Below are positions 1 to 8,888 of a stretch of DNA of 64,000 bases, in pieces. Both the position numbers and the translations under genes were made by a program. The notes under the pieces were generated by a model that saw only the letters and a list, made by a program, of their open reading frames with translations, had not been told where the DNA came from and did not search any database. The stretch is from positions 1 to 64,000 of the forward strand of contig NZ_JXXU01000006.1 of the NCBI RefSeq assembly GCF_000967495.1, written 5' to 3'. The stretch comes from Vibrio neptunius (lineage in GTDB: Bacteria > Pseudomonadota > Gammaproteobacteria > Enterobacterales > Vibrionaceae). Within the stretch, counting starts at the first letter, position 1. Every line of letters begins with the position of its first letter.

Positions 1-1635
1 GTAACTGGAGTGAACGTCGGGGCCACCAGCCTCTCCGCGGTTAAAAATGGTATCACCAGCAATAGCGTCAGCGTCGATGTCTCAGATGCGGTGATCACAG
101 ACATTAGCGTGATACCCTCTGTTGTACATGTTGCGAAAGGACAACACCAAACCTTAACCGCCAATGCTATCTACAGTGATAACACCTCATCAGAGATCAC
201 TGACTCCGTCAGTTGGCGCCCTGTCAATACGAGTATCGCCACCGTCAACCCCGAAGGACAAGTCTCCGGGGTGGACGTCGGTACCACGACTCTTGCCGCC
301 GTTAAAGATGGCGTTACTAGTCATTCGGTGGGCGTGGTGGTCAGTGACGCGGTGATCACCAGTATAAGCGTTACCCCAGCCTTGGCCACCATCGCAAAAG
401 GGCAAGAAAAAACGCTGACAGCTACAGCCACTTATAGCGATAACACCTCAACCAATATTAGTAATTCCGCTACTTGGGTCCCGATTGATACCAGTGTCGC
501 CACCATCACCTCAAACGCGGTGTTATCCGGCATCAAGATCGGCACAACGACTCTCACGGCGGTCAAAGACGGAGTAGAAAGCCACACCGTTGATGTCGAG
601 GTCAACGACGCGGTCATCACCGATATTAGCGTCACACCAACCACACTACAGGTTGCCAAAGGGCAGCACCAACCCTTAACCGCCACTGCTATTTACAGTG
701 ATCACACCTCCTCAGATGTGACTGACTCTGTTACTTGGCTCCCTGTCGATACCAGTGCCGCCACCGTGACGCCTGAAGGGCAAGTCACTGGTGTGGAAGT
801 CGGCAGCACCACGGTAACTGCGGTAAAAGACAATATCACCAGCAACACCATTGACGTTGATATCACCAACGCGGTCATGACGGATCTCACTTTAATGCCT
901 CCCTTCATCGGCATGCCTAACATAGAGCTTATTGATACGAATATTCAAATACATGATGTCACAGCCATCGCTACATACAGTGATGGCACCACTGCCAATG
1001 TCACGGATGATGTCAAGTTGTCTCTACCTGTAGATGATGACACGGGCCTTGTTAGTGGTGCATTTACACTCGCATACAACTTACTCATCCCCAAAAATGT
1101 AGGAACAGGCTTATTAAACGCTCATCTAGATGGCTTTCTTAGGAGCTTGGATGTGAACGTATGTTCACCAGACAGTATTGGCGGTGATGGTTTAGCACGT
1201 GAATGCATTTTTCTTTTTAAGATCCCCAACGAAGATGGAAGGATTTTTGCCAGCACCCCATCGGTTGATTACCTAGATAGGCTTGGCCTAAGCCGTGATG
1301 GTGATATTCTTTATACTACTGGTAAGTGGGGCCATGATAACGATCGTTTTTATGTATTCACGTGGGAACAAGCGGATGCAATGTGTGTTAGGTATAGCGG
1401 TATCTATTTAGGAGGACGCACTAACTGGCGTTTAATACGAAGTGATGAAATTGATTTTCTACATAGCAGACAAATCCTAACCCAGTTGCCAAACAACTAC
1501 TATTACTGGACATCCACCAAAGGCAATAAAAACGGAGAATACTTGGGCGTGTATATGGAAAACAAATCCATAGCATCTTATTCAAAAGAGTCTGCTTTCC
1601 TAGCGGCATGTGTCTCAGACCGTATCGAAGAATGA
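1..1635 (+). CDS. Ig-like repeat protein with DUF1566-like C-terminus (5' end outside window)
   Basis: The frame is open from base 1, so this is the C-terminal part of a longer protein. It holds three clear 87-residue bacterial Ig-like (BIG2-type) repeats. Each starts with a DAVIT-type strand and contains the pattern AKGQ, then YSDNTS, then SW, then VxVGTTTL. A fourth, degenerate copy follows. After about residue 380 the protein changes to a DUF1566/Lcl-like domain with TNWRL and YYYWTS motifs and cysteines. Such proteins are normally exported and work at the cell surface in adhesion, but no signal peptide can be seen here because the start is missing. Two hairpin terminators follow. The family call is firm; the binding target is unknown. 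Confidence 0.8.
   Translation, partial: VTGVNVGATSLSAVKNGITSNSVSVDVSDAVITDISVIPSVVHVAKGQHQTLTANAIYSDNTSSEITDSVSWRPVNTSIATVNPEGQVSGVDVGTTTLAAVKDGVTSHSVGVVVSDAVITSISVTPALATIAKGQEKTLTATATYSDNTSTNISNSATWVPIDTSVATITSNAVLSGIKIGTTTLTAVKDGVESHTVDVEVNDAVITDISVTPTTLQVAKGQHQPLTATAIYSDHTSSDVTDSVTWLPVDTSAATVTPEGQVTGVEVGSTTVTAVKDNITSNTIDVDITNAVMTDLTLMPPFIGMPNIELIDTNIQIHDVTAIATYSDGTTANVTDDVKLSLPVDDDTGLVSGAFTLAYNLLIPKNVGTGLLNAHLDGFLRSLDVNVCSPDSIGGDGLARECIFLFKIPNEDGRIFASTPSVDYLDRLGLSRDGDILYTTGKWGHDNDRFYVFTWEQADAMCVRYSGIYLGGRTNWRLIRSDEIDFLHSRQILTQLPNNYYYWTSTKGNKNGEYLGVYMENKSIASYSKESAFLAACVSDRIEE
82..864 (+). repeat. Three tandem 261-bp Ig-like domain repeats
   Basis: Three in-frame units of exactly 87 codons run from 82, 343 and 604. 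They are diverged in sequence, but the AKGQ, YSDxTS and ATV/VxG positions keep register. A partial unit lies before base 82 and a degenerate one after 864. Exact unit length suggests tandem duplication of one domain. Confidence 0.8.
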
Positions 1636-1723
1636 TTTCATTATCACACGCAGGCGTGCGTCAAGAACAAATAGCTTGGCCGCACGATTGTTACTAATTT
1701 GCCGATACAGTCGTTAGATTCTG

Positions 1724-1746
1724 AAAAGCCGTCCTAGGACGGCTTT
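1724..1746 (+). terminator. Terminator after the Ig-like protein gene
   Basis: The stem AAAGCCGTCC/GGACGGCTTT has almost no loop (the centre CCTAGG is self-complementary). It lies about 90 bases after the stop codon and only a short T-run follows. Confidence 0.6.
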
Positions 1747-1868
1747 CGTGTTTGCTATTGAACGTATGTATTTCGCCTATCGAAGAGCGGCTTAAGCCCC
1801 TTGGAGGGTTGTAAATTGGGTTATGGGAGAGTAATAAAGTCTGAAATCAAGTAATAAAGAATCATACT

Positions 1869-1905
1869 AAAAAGGCAGCGCTCACATCGGTACGCTGCCT
1901 TTTCT
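1869..1905. terminator. Second hairpin terminator, probably bidirectional
   Basis: AAAAAGGCAGCG pairs with CGCTGCCTTTT around a 12-base loop, with A-run and T-run on either side. It can end transcripts of the upstream plus-strand gene and of the HxlR gene on the minus strand. Confidence 0.7.
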
Positions 1906-2010
1906 AAGTCGTCTATGCCCCAAAGCTTGTTACGTTTTTAAATACATAGCATATAGCCAGCTAATTTTGATATATCAAAAGTAATGCGTGGCAAAACTCT
2001 GGACCCGAGC

Positions 2011-2403
2011 CTATTTACTGTTCCGTTCACTCTCAAATATTTCTTTACCCATTAATTGATCTCGATGTTGGGTCATCCAATTAGCGAGTGAATCGAGAGT
2101 TGGTTTTAATGTAACTCCCAGATCTGTCACACAATACTCGACTCTAGGAGGCATTTCAGGGTAGACAGTTCTACTGACAAGTCCAAGGGTTTCAAAAGCA
2201 CGCAATTGTTTTGTTAATTCTTTTTGTGTGATTTGGCCTATCGCTCTCTGTAATTCACCAAAACGTATAACATCATCCGTGACAATCAACCGATATAAAA
2301 TTGGAATAGCCCATTTTCCTGAAACAATACTTACAAAGTCGACCATAGGGCATGAAGAGCCATTATCTAAAAAATTATTTTTATTTTTCTCTTTAGTATC
2401 CAT
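2011..2403 (-). CDS. HxlR-family transcriptional regulator
   Basis: A 130-residue winged-helix protein of normal HxlR length. The typical N-terminal cysteine (about Cys18, in SSCPM) is followed by the family pattern GKWAIPILYRL. After it come the recognition region with RFGELQRAIG and ITQKELTKQLR, and the wing around PPRVEYCVTDLG. The ATG at 2403 has an AGG seven bases upstream; a longer form would need a TTG start. HxlR proteins often sense aldehydes or redox changes through the cysteine. The gene is divergent from a short-chain dehydrogenase 75 bases away, so it probably controls that gene and itself. The inducer is unknown. Confidence 0.88.
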   Translation of the reverse strand: MDTKEKNKNNFLDNGSSCPMVDFVSIVSGKWAIPILYRLIVTDDVIRFGELQRAIGQITQKELTKQLRAFETLGLVSRTVYPEMPPRVEYCVTDLGVTLKPTLDSLANWMTQHRDQLMGKEIFESERNSK

Positions 2404-2428
2404 TTGGAACCTACTATACAATTGAAAC

Positions 2429-2441
2429 TATTTATCAAATA
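2429..2441. promoter_or_regulatory. Possible HxlR operator in the divergent promoter
   Basis: TATTT-ATC-AAATA is a perfect 5+5 inverted repeat in the middle of the 75-base space between the HxlR gene and the SDR gene. It is short and AT-rich, so chance is possible. Confidence 0.3.
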
Positions 2442-2478
2442 ATGCCCTCCGATGATATAAAAAACAACAGGAGATATA

Positions 2479-3231
2479 ATGCCTTTAAGATTACATAATA
2501 AATATGCCTTAATAACCGGAGGTACTGCGGGCATCGGTCTGGAAACTGCAAAGCAGTTTGGCTTGGAAGGGGCGTGCGTTGCAGTAACAGGGCGCGGGAA
2601 AGAAGGGTTAGTGAAAGCAAGAGCAGAGTTGGGAGACAGTGCAATCCTTATTCAAAGTGATTCTTCTGATATCCAACAACAATACAAGTTAGCTGAAGAA
2701 GTGAAATCTGTATTTCCTAGGCTTGATGTTCTTTATATTAACGCTGGAGATGTCACACACAAATCACTAGGCGAATGGGATGAGGAAGATTTTGATCGTG
2801 TCATAAATACAAATTTAAAAGGCCCCTTCTTTCTCATTCGTTCTTTATTGCCTATATTGTCTGACTCAGCCTCGATCATCCTATGTGGAAGCGTTTCCGC
2901 TCAAATTGGTCTACCTCAAAGTAGCGTTTATTCTGCGAGTAAAGCTGGACTAATATCCCTTGCTAGAACCTTATCTGGAGAACTGAAACACCTAGGTGTT
3001 CGAGTTAATACCTTGAGTCCTGGACCAACACAGACAGAAGCTTTTGATAAATTTGGCTTGCCTGAAAGTGAGCAAGCCGCTTTGATTAACCAAGTAAAAG
3101 AGTTAGTCCCTCTGAAGCGCTTGGGAACACCACTAGAACTGGCAAAAGCAGCGGTTTTTCTCGCCTCTGATGAATCAGCTTACATGCTTGGCTCTGAATT
3201 GCTGATTGACGGGGGCGTAGGAAATTTGTAA
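2479..3231 (+). CDS. Short-chain dehydrogenase/reductase (SDR)
   Basis: A 250-residue classical SDR. The nucleotide-binding motif TGGTAGIG is at residues 13-20, the NAG motif near 89, the catalytic Ser in the GSVSAQ stretch, YSASK near 152 and the PGPTQT turn after it. The end has the usual LASDES and IDGG pattern of the FabG-like group. It should reduce or oxidise a small carbonyl or alcohol with NAD(P)H; the substrate cannot be read from sequence. The start has a good site (AGGAGATATA before ATG). Divergent pairing with an HxlR regulator suggests induction by a reactive carbonyl or similar stress. A GTGGTCAAT hairpin follows the stop. Confidence 0.9.
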   Translation: MPLRLHNKYALITGGTAGIGLETAKQFGLEGACVAVTGRGKEGLVKARAELGDSAILIQSDSSDIQQQYKLAEEVKSVFPRLDVLYINAGDVTHKSLGEWDEEDFDRVINTNLKGPFFLIRSLLPILSDSASIILCGSVSAQIGLPQSSVYSASKAGLISLARTLSGELKHLGVRVNTLSPGPTQTEAFDKFGLPESEQAALINQVKELVPLKRLGTPLELAKAAVFLASDESAYMLGSELLIDGGVGNL

Positions 3232-3240
3232 GTGTTTTTT

Positions 3241-3261
3241 GTGGTCAATAGGATTGACCAC
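3241..3261 (+). terminator. Hairpin after the SDR gene
   Basis: GTGGTCAAT (3241-3249) and ATTGACCAC (3253-3261) form a perfect 9-bp stem with a 3-base loop. The following T-run is poor, so termination may be weak. The rest of 3262-3469 shows no convincing gene. Confidence 0.5.
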
Positions 3262-3469
3262 TGCTTTAAATATTTGCCTGTAGTGGACTACAAAAACTGG
3301 TCATTCAATTAGAGGTTTGCCCTATTTCTGATAATGCGTTTTCAGCCAAGTTAGTAAAACCTTTGGCACATTTCTGTCCAGAAACGTGTTTTATCGGATG
3401 GCCAAGTTAACGAGTATGACACTTTATTCCTCTCATACAAGACAGAGAAGACGACTCGCCCTTAGTGAG

Positions 3470-3817
3470 TTATTGCTTCCTGTCCCAGTCAACCACCTTT
3501 CCATTTTCAAGCGTCACCTTAAAGCGCTGGGGATGCAAAGACACCGACGAAATACGGCCACTTCGAGCTGGCTCATATTGCAATACTTTCGTTTGGCCGT
3601 CATCTTGTAAACAATGAGCAGGCTGTCCAATCGCATCCAATAGTTGCTCTTCAGTCTGACCTTGCCAAATCATTCGCATCAACAATTTTTCAACCAATTC
3701 TTTGTCATTATATTTGCTCATTAACTGCTTGCGCAGTTTCTCCGTGACGTAGCTACTCAATGCATAGAGAACGATTAGGCAAAGGATAAAAGCGATAACA
3801 CCAAAAAAGAACTTCAT
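3470..3817 (-). CDS. Small membrane-anchored protein of unknown function
   Basis: A 115-residue protein. It has one N-terminal membrane segment (about residues 3-24, FFFGVIAFILCLIVLYAL), then a charged helix (about 27-50), then a small domain with an ALLD-like pattern QLLDAIGQP and a C-terminal beta-rich part ending VVDWDRKQ. The middle (GQTEEQLLDAIGQP) looks like the start of an SmpA/OmlA-type fold, where a helix precedes a beta hairpin, but this is only a resemblance. Its start lies one base from the stop of the GNAT gene upstream, so the two are probably co-transcribed from 4352. Confidence 0.65.
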   Translation of the reverse strand: MKFFFGVIAFILCLIVLYALSSYVTEKLRKQLMSKYNDKELVEKLLMRMIWQGQTEEQLLDAIGQPAHCLQDDGQTKVLQYEPARSGRISSVSLHPQRFKVTLENGKVVDWDRKQ

Positions 3818-3818
3818 A

Positions 3819-4352
3819 TCATCCTTGCCACTCTGTCGAGAGCACTGACATTAATACTTTATCGACAAATCGACCATTGCGAAAACCTGATTGTCGCATC
3901 ACACCCTCATGTTGATAGCCAGCATTTTCATAAGCTTTAATGGCACCTACATTAAGAGCGCTTGCGGTAAGTTGCACTCTGTGCAGACCAAGCGTGTCGA
4001 TAGCGTAATCCGTTACTCGTTTCGTCACTGCCGAACCGATGCCCTTACCCCAGTCACTTTTTTCACCAATCAGAATAAAATACTCACCACTGCGATTTAA
4101 CGTGCTGATGCCTGATAGGCCAGCATATCCAATAAGGCGATCACTTTCTTTACAACAGATGCCAAAAGAGACGGTCTTTGTACTCGAGTTAATGGATAAA
4201 AGCCATTTTTCTATATCTGATTTGGATTGTGGGTAAGCATATGAAGATAGGCTGTACACCGTGACTTCACGATCACAAGACCACTGATAAAAACTGTCCG
4301 CGTCTCCTACATCCAACGAACGTAAATAATAACCATCTAATTCTAATTGCAT
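3819..4352 (-). CDS. GNAT acetyltransferase, RimJ/RimL type
   Basis: A 177-residue acetyltransferase of the Acetyltransf_3 group. It shows the acetyl-CoA loop as GEKSDWGKGIGSAVTKR and the later NVGAIKAYENAGYQHEG motif, where N and Y mark the C-terminal half of the fold. The ATG at 4352 is preferred because AAGGAAAATC lies just before it; a start 14 codons upstream has no such site. It should acetylate an N-terminal or small amine; the target is unknown. It is first of a two-gene unit with the small membrane protein. Confidence 0.85.
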   Translation of the reverse strand: MQLELDGYYLRSLDVGDADSFYQWSCDREVTVYSLSSYAYPQSKSDIEKWLLSINSSTKTVSFGICCKESDRLIGYAGLSGISTLNRSGEYFILIGEKSDWGKGIGSAVTKRVTDYAIDTLGLHRVQLTASALNVGAIKAYENAGYQHEGVMRQSGFRNGRFVDKVLMSVLSTEWQG

Positions 4353-4428
4353 GATTTTCCTTATAAGCCTTAACTGACACAAAACACTTTGCAATGACCA
4401 GTCCTTGAGTTATGTATCGAACGATTTA

Positions 4429-4455
4429 AAAAAGACGTCCTAGGACGTCTTTTCG
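4429..4455. terminator. Hairpin terminator between GNAT and BCCT genes
   Basis: AAAAGACGTCC pairs with GGACGTCTTTT with the same CCTAGG core as the hairpin at 1724. A- and T-runs on both sides make it usable in either direction. It lies downstream of the BCCT gene stop (4537) on the minus strand. Confidence 0.7.
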
Positions 4456-4536
4456 TTTTTATCGGCTTTGACACTCGTTTAGCGTTTGCTTGCTTAAACC
4501 TGTTCAAGTTCATTGCTCAATGCCAGTCGCTACAGA

Positions 4537-6183
4537 TTACCTTTGAGCAATGACAGGCTCAAGCTCTGAGTTTTTTTCGCTATCTTCAACGTTTCGATCG
4601 ATAGGCGTATCCAGATAGATTCGACCCTTTGAGTCTGCTGCTGGAAAGCCTTCAGGGAAGTCGATATTAATTTGCTTAATAAAACCTCTAGCGATGATTC
4701 CAATCACAAAACATAGAGGGAAACCCATTAAGATTGAAACGGTTTGAAGAGGCTTCAAACTCTGAGGGTTTATAAAGTAAAGCGCCAAAGACACAACGCC
4801 AGCCAAAATAAGCCAAAAAGCGATGTTCCAATGAGCGGGGTCTTCATCTTCCGCAATTTTGTCTTGCGTGGCAGCAGCCAGCGAATACCCTACAGCGCAG
4901 TGGCCGGTAATGTATGAGACAAGCGTAATTAGCCCAAAGGCAAGCACAAAAAGTGTTCCAAGCGGCATTTGTTCGAGCATGGCGTATACAACTGGACCGC
5001 GTCCCTGCTCGTTCATAATCGACATCAAATCCACCTGTCCTGTCATTTGCATATGGATGCCCATACTTGGAAGCACCATGTAGAACACCATGCAACCCAA
5101 AGAGCCAGCTATCAGACCGCCCATCACAATTTCTCGAATCGTTCTTCCTCTCGATATTTTGGCGATAAACAAGCCAAATGGCAGTGCGTATACCACCCAC
5201 CAAGAAAAATAGAAGATGGTCCACGCTTGAGGGAATCCCCCTTCTCGGATGATGTCTGTCGCCAAACTCATGTAAACAAAGTTTTGCAGCATTAATCCCA
5301 GGCCATCCACTGACAAGTTGAGGATATAAGCCGTAGGGCCACAGATCAACAAGGCAACCAGCATCACTACGTCTGCCTTTACGTTCCAATCACTCAGTAC
5401 AGACACACCTTTCTTAAGTCCAGCAACAAGGGTGACAAGAGGAATGAAAGTCCATAGGAAGATAACAAAAGTATCTAAAAGGGCATTGCTTGACTGCCAC
5501 CCCATCACATACACAATGGCACTTGAAATAAGTGGCGTACCCAATGCCAGAGAGGTCATAACACCACCAACCATGCCAAACATGTATAGGAAGTTAATCG
5601 TGTGACCAGAGACACCATCGACCTTTTTTCCCAGTACAGGACGCGCAAACTCACTGATTTTTAACGTTGGCTTTTTGCGTACATAAAAGCAATAAGCAAT
5701 AGGGATTGCGCACGCAATATACCAAGCCCAAGCAGACGGTCCCCAGTGAAACATGCCGTATGCCGAAGCCCAATGAGCCGCTTCAGCACTACCCGCCTCA
5801 ACACCAAAGGGGGGCGACTGCATTATCCAAATCCACTCAACCGCACCGAGATAGAGTACACTCCCCCCCGTACCCGAAGTGAAGATCATGCCGAGCCATG
5901 TGATTGTTGAAAATTCGGGCCCCTGCCCTTTATCACCCATCACCACTGCACCATAACGAGACGTTGCGAGATAAATACAGAAGATCACGACGACAAATGT
6001 GGCCACTAAGAAAAACCAACCCAACTCCCCTGTTGTAAATGCATGCAACTTGCCCATGACAATTCCACTTGCGACCGGGTCGACCAAGAAGAATATCGCC
6101 ATTGACAATGTTAAGATTGTAGCTGGCCAGAAGACCGCTTTATCTATCGCACCTTTCTTATTCTCTAAGACTTGATTATTCAT
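4537..6183 (-). CDS. BCCT-family transporter, CaiT-like
   Basis: A 548-residue secondary transporter with about 12 membrane segments. It matches the carnitine/butyrobetaine antiporter CaiT more closely than BetP-type carriers at several places I recall: GPEFSTITWLGMIF, the MQSPPFGVEA stretch, MFHWGPSAWAWY, REGGFPQAWTIFYFSWWV, ISRGRTIREI and LKPLQT. BCCT carriers move quaternary ammonium or sulfonium compounds (betaines, carnitine, choline, DMSP). The ATG at 6183 is taken as start; a GTG six codons earlier is possible. It lies 65 bases downstream of malate synthase G on the same strand and is probably co-transcribed. The divergent catabolic operon suggests the carrier brings in that operon's substrate, which is inference. 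Confidence 0.9.
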   Translation of the reverse strand: MNNQVLENKKGAIDKAVFWPATILTLSMAIFFLVDPVASGIVMGKLHAFTTGELGWFFLVATFVVVIFCIYLATSRYGAVVMGDKGQGPEFSTITWLGMIFTSGTGGSVLYLGAVEWIWIMQSPPFGVEAGSAEAAHWASAYGMFHWGPSAWAWYIACAIPIAYCFYVRKKPTLKISEFARPVLGKKVDGVSGHTINFLYMFGMVGGVMTSLALGTPLISSAIVYVMGWQSSNALLDTFVIFLWTFIPLVTLVAGLKKGVSVLSDWNVKADVVMLVALLICGPTAYILNLSVDGLGLMLQNFVYMSLATDIIREGGFPQAWTIFYFSWWVVYALPFGLFIAKISRGRTIREIVMGGLIAGSLGCMVFYMVLPSMGIHMQMTGQVDLMSIMNEQGRGPVVYAMLEQMPLGTLFVLAFGLITLVSYITGHCAVGYSLAAATQDKIAEDEDPAHWNIAFWLILAGVVSLALYFINPQSLKPLQTVSILMGFPLCFVIGIIARGFIKQINIDFPEGFPAADSKGRIYLDTPIDRNVEDSEKNSELEPVIAQR

Positions 6184-6248
6184 ATTATTTCCACGTTTCA
6201 CGTTGTGTTTGGATAAGAGGCGAACCTCATTTATAAACTGCTATTCAA

Positions 6249-8423
6249 TTAGCTATTCTGTTTCTTACTGAGTTTCCTGTATCGATGGAGAACGGGCTCG
6301 GTATAACCGTTAGGCTGACTTGCTCCATGAAAGATCAATTCTCTGGTAGCCAAAACCGCCAGATTATTCTCAAAGTTACTGAGCATGGGTACATAGTGAG
6401 GATCCGAGCTATTTTGCTCATCAACGACACCAGCCATACGCCAGAGAGTTTCATTTATCTGCTCCTCCGAGCAGACACTGTGCGCAAACCAGTTCGAGAT
6501 AAGTTGCGAAGAAATACGCAAGGTTGCTCTATCCTCCATTAGGCCGACGTTATTGATATCCAAGACCTTTGAGCACCCTATACCTTGATCAATCCAACGG
6601 ACCACATAACCAAGAATGCTCTGGATGTTGTTATCGAGTTCAGTTTGGATGGCTTCTGTCGCTAAGGTTTTGCTGTTTGCATACACATAAGGCGTTAGCA
6701 ACTTTTCAAGGTCATATCGATTGTTTGTATTCAGTGCCTCAAGCATTGATTTTTGTGTCTCCAACACAGAGTGTTGGTGGTAGTGTGTTGCGTGGAGCGT
6801 CGCGGCGGTCGGAGATGGTACCCAAGCGCACGTTGCGCCTGCTTTGGGGTGGGTGATTTTCTGCTCAAGCATTTTAGCCATCTCATCTGGCATCGCCCAC
6901 ATGCCCTTACCTATTTGAGCACCGCCAAGAAAACCCAGCTTCAATCCGGTATTCACATTCCCAGACTCATATGCCTCCAGCCATGGTTGTGATTTCATCT
7001 CTGATTTTGTGGGTACCACGCCAGCGGCACTGATGGTGTGTATGTCGTCGCCAGTGCGATCTAAAAAGCCGGTATTGATGAAAAAAATTCGGTCTTTAAC
7101 CGCCCGCACAGACTCCATCAGATTGGCTGAGGTTCTGCGTTCCTCATCCATGACTCCGACTTTAATCGTATGACGTTTTAGGTTGAGGCTGTCTTCAATC
7201 TTGTTGAACAAAGTGTTAGTGAATTCCACCTCTTCTGGCCCATGCATCTTTGGCTTAACAATGTAGATACTGTCGTGCTGACCATTCTTGAAAGTGCTGT
7301 TTCTGTTTTCGAGTGCGATGAGAGCGGTAACGAATCCATCTACTATTCCCTCATACGCCTCATCCCCATTCTCATCTAGAATAAGATCAGTCGTCATGAG
7401 GTGCCCCACGTTACGCACCAGCAAAAGGCTGCGTCCAGCAACGCTGACAATACTGTCAGAGTTCGTACTGTTATAGACTCGGTCCGGATTCAGCGATCGC
7501 TCGATCCACTGACCATTTTTATGTAAAGCGCAAGAAAGAGAACCGTTCATCAAGCCCAGCCAGTTTTCATAGACTTTAAGTTTGTCGTCTGCGTCGACCG
7601 CAGCAACAGAGTCTTCACAGTCCATAATCGTACTTAGAGCTGACTCCAACTGGACATCTGAAATGCCCGCTTTAGACAAGCGTCCTGTTGGGCTGTTTGC
7701 GTCGATACCGATCTCGATATGAAGTTGATTGTTTTTGAAAAGAAGTTTCTCAGTCTGACCATCGCTTCTCTGCCCAATCAGCTGACTTTCGTTGGCTAGA
7801 GACGTGATTTGACCACCTTCCAACTCAATCGTTAAACGTTTACTGCCCTCATCGAACTTAAGTGCAGTGACTTGTTGGTAAGAGCCAGACATTAGGGGAA
7901 TGGCAGTATCGAGAAAGCGCATTGACTGTTGGATGGCTTTTTCTGCGTGCGCTACGTTGAATTCTTTGCTTGGAGGTTTCGAACCCGTTGCATCGGTACC
8001 ATACATGGCATCATATAGACTTCCCCAACGCGCATTGGCCGCATTGAGCGCAAATCGTTCGTTGTTTATGGGAACAACGAGCTGCGGTCCCGCCATGGTT
8101 TTAACTTCAGGGTCAATATCATTAGAATTAATGATAAACGGTTGTTTTTCCTCAACTAGATAGCCGATATCCGTAAGAAATTTACGGTACTTCGCAAAGC
8201 AAAAATCATCACCATTATGTTTTTCGTGCCATTGAGAAATTTGCGCTTGAAGCTCTTTACGCTTCGCTATCAAAGCGTGGTTTTTGACGCCAAGCTCGTT
8301 AATACCCTCAGACAAAGAACGCCAAAAAGCCTCCTTATCAATATTTTGGTTCCTCAACACAGTGTTAATGAGTTCGGCAAGTTTACCGTTAACATGAATC
8401 TTGTGGATCTCTAGGTAATTCAT
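6249..8423 (-). CDS. glcB: Malate synthase G
   Basis: A 724-residue protein, the normal length of the single-domain G isoform (A isoforms are about 530). It condenses glyoxylate with acetyl-CoA to give malate. Recognisable blocks are RWGSLYDAMYG, DCEDSVAAVDADDK, NVGHLMTTD, the IVKPKMHGPEEV block, VGVMDEERRTS, FINTGFLDRTGD and GKGMWAMPD, with conserved acid and Arg residues of the active site. The ATG at 8423 follows AGGGGCGCTTG. Malate synthase G normally serves glycolate/glyoxylate use, and no isocitrate lyase or glc genes are beside it. Its place next to a CaiT-like carrier and a divergent catabolic operon suggests that substrate's breakdown yields glyoxylate or acetyl-CoA. Confidence 0.95.
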   Translation of the reverse strand: MNYLEIHKIHVNGKLAELINTVLRNQNIDKEAFWRSLSEGINELGVKNHALIAKRKELQAQISQWHEKHNGDDFCFAKYRKFLTDIGYLVEEKQPFIINSNDIDPEVKTMAGPQLVVPINNERFALNAANARWGSLYDAMYGTDATGSKPPSKEFNVAHAEKAIQQSMRFLDTAIPLMSGSYQQVTALKFDEGSKRLTIELEGGQITSLANESQLIGQRSDGQTEKLLFKNNQLHIEIGIDANSPTGRLSKAGISDVQLESALSTIMDCEDSVAAVDADDKLKVYENWLGLMNGSLSCALHKNGQWIERSLNPDRVYNSTNSDSIVSVAGRSLLLVRNVGHLMTTDLILDENGDEAYEGIVDGFVTALIALENRNSTFKNGQHDSIYIVKPKMHGPEEVEFTNTLFNKIEDSLNLKRHTIKVGVMDEERRTSANLMESVRAVKDRIFFINTGFLDRTGDDIHTISAAGVVPTKSEMKSQPWLEAYESGNVNTGLKLGFLGGAQIGKGMWAMPDEMAKMLEQKITHPKAGATCAWVPSPTAATLHATHYHQHSVLETQKSMLEALNTNNRYDLEKLLTPYVYANSKTLATEAIQTELDNNIQSILGYVVRWIDQGIGCSKVLDINNVGLMEDRATLRISSQLISNWFAHSVCSEEQINETLWRMAGVVDEQNSSDPHYVPMLSNFENNLAVLATRELIFHGASQPNGYTEPVLHRYRKLSKKQNS

Positions 8424-8888
8424 CAAGCGCCCCTATACTGTTGCTTGTTTTTTAATCTGTTTATGCTGCCGCTTTGTTATTAATCCAGTCGACTGAAAAC
8501 CATGGCTCATCGTCAATTCATCCATACCCAGCACTATTTTCGAGTTGCTACCAAGGCTTTTAACCTAATTTTCTCGATGTGGTTTTTGTTGTTGCTGGTG
8601 ATGTAATTTGACCGAGTAGAGATACTAGATGTTGCATTATTGTTAATCTAGCGTTTTAGTTATTTTCCCCAAATCGCAATGTAAACTTTTAGATCTCCAT
8701 CAACCTTTGATAAAAACGAGCAATTAATAACCAAATATACCAATATGATCACATTTTGGGCATTTATGAGACTCAACACATGAAAACTAACATTACAGAT
8801 AGACCAAGAATACATCCGTGTTACATTTTAGTAACCAAAGGGACATTGGAGATGTAGACTGGCATCCAGCTTGTTGAAGGCGACGAAA
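8424..8888. other. 465-bp divergent promoter region of the catabolic locus
   Basis: This gap separates the minus-strand glcB/BCCT genes from the plus-strand GMC operon and must hold both promoters. It is AT-rich in 8600-8760. I see no clear palindromic GntR operator and no convincing gene; a 25-codon frame from 8780 has no ribosome site. Confidence 0.5.

Noticed and set aside
3386..3610. 74-codon plus-strand frame after the SDR gene
   Set aside because: It overlaps the small membrane protein gene on the other strand, and its composition (many Arg/His/Ser) and lack of a ribosome site mark it as a shadow.
4844..5389. 181-codon alternative frame inside the BCCT gene
   Set aside because: The sense frame encodes a clear CaiT-like carrier with all segments intact; the other frame is a by-product of its codon use.
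8780..8857. 25-codon frame (MKTNITDRPR start) in the glcB-GMC gap
   Set aside because: No Shine-Dalgarno site, no Trp or other repeated codons that would suggest a leader, and no hydrophobic or conserved feature.
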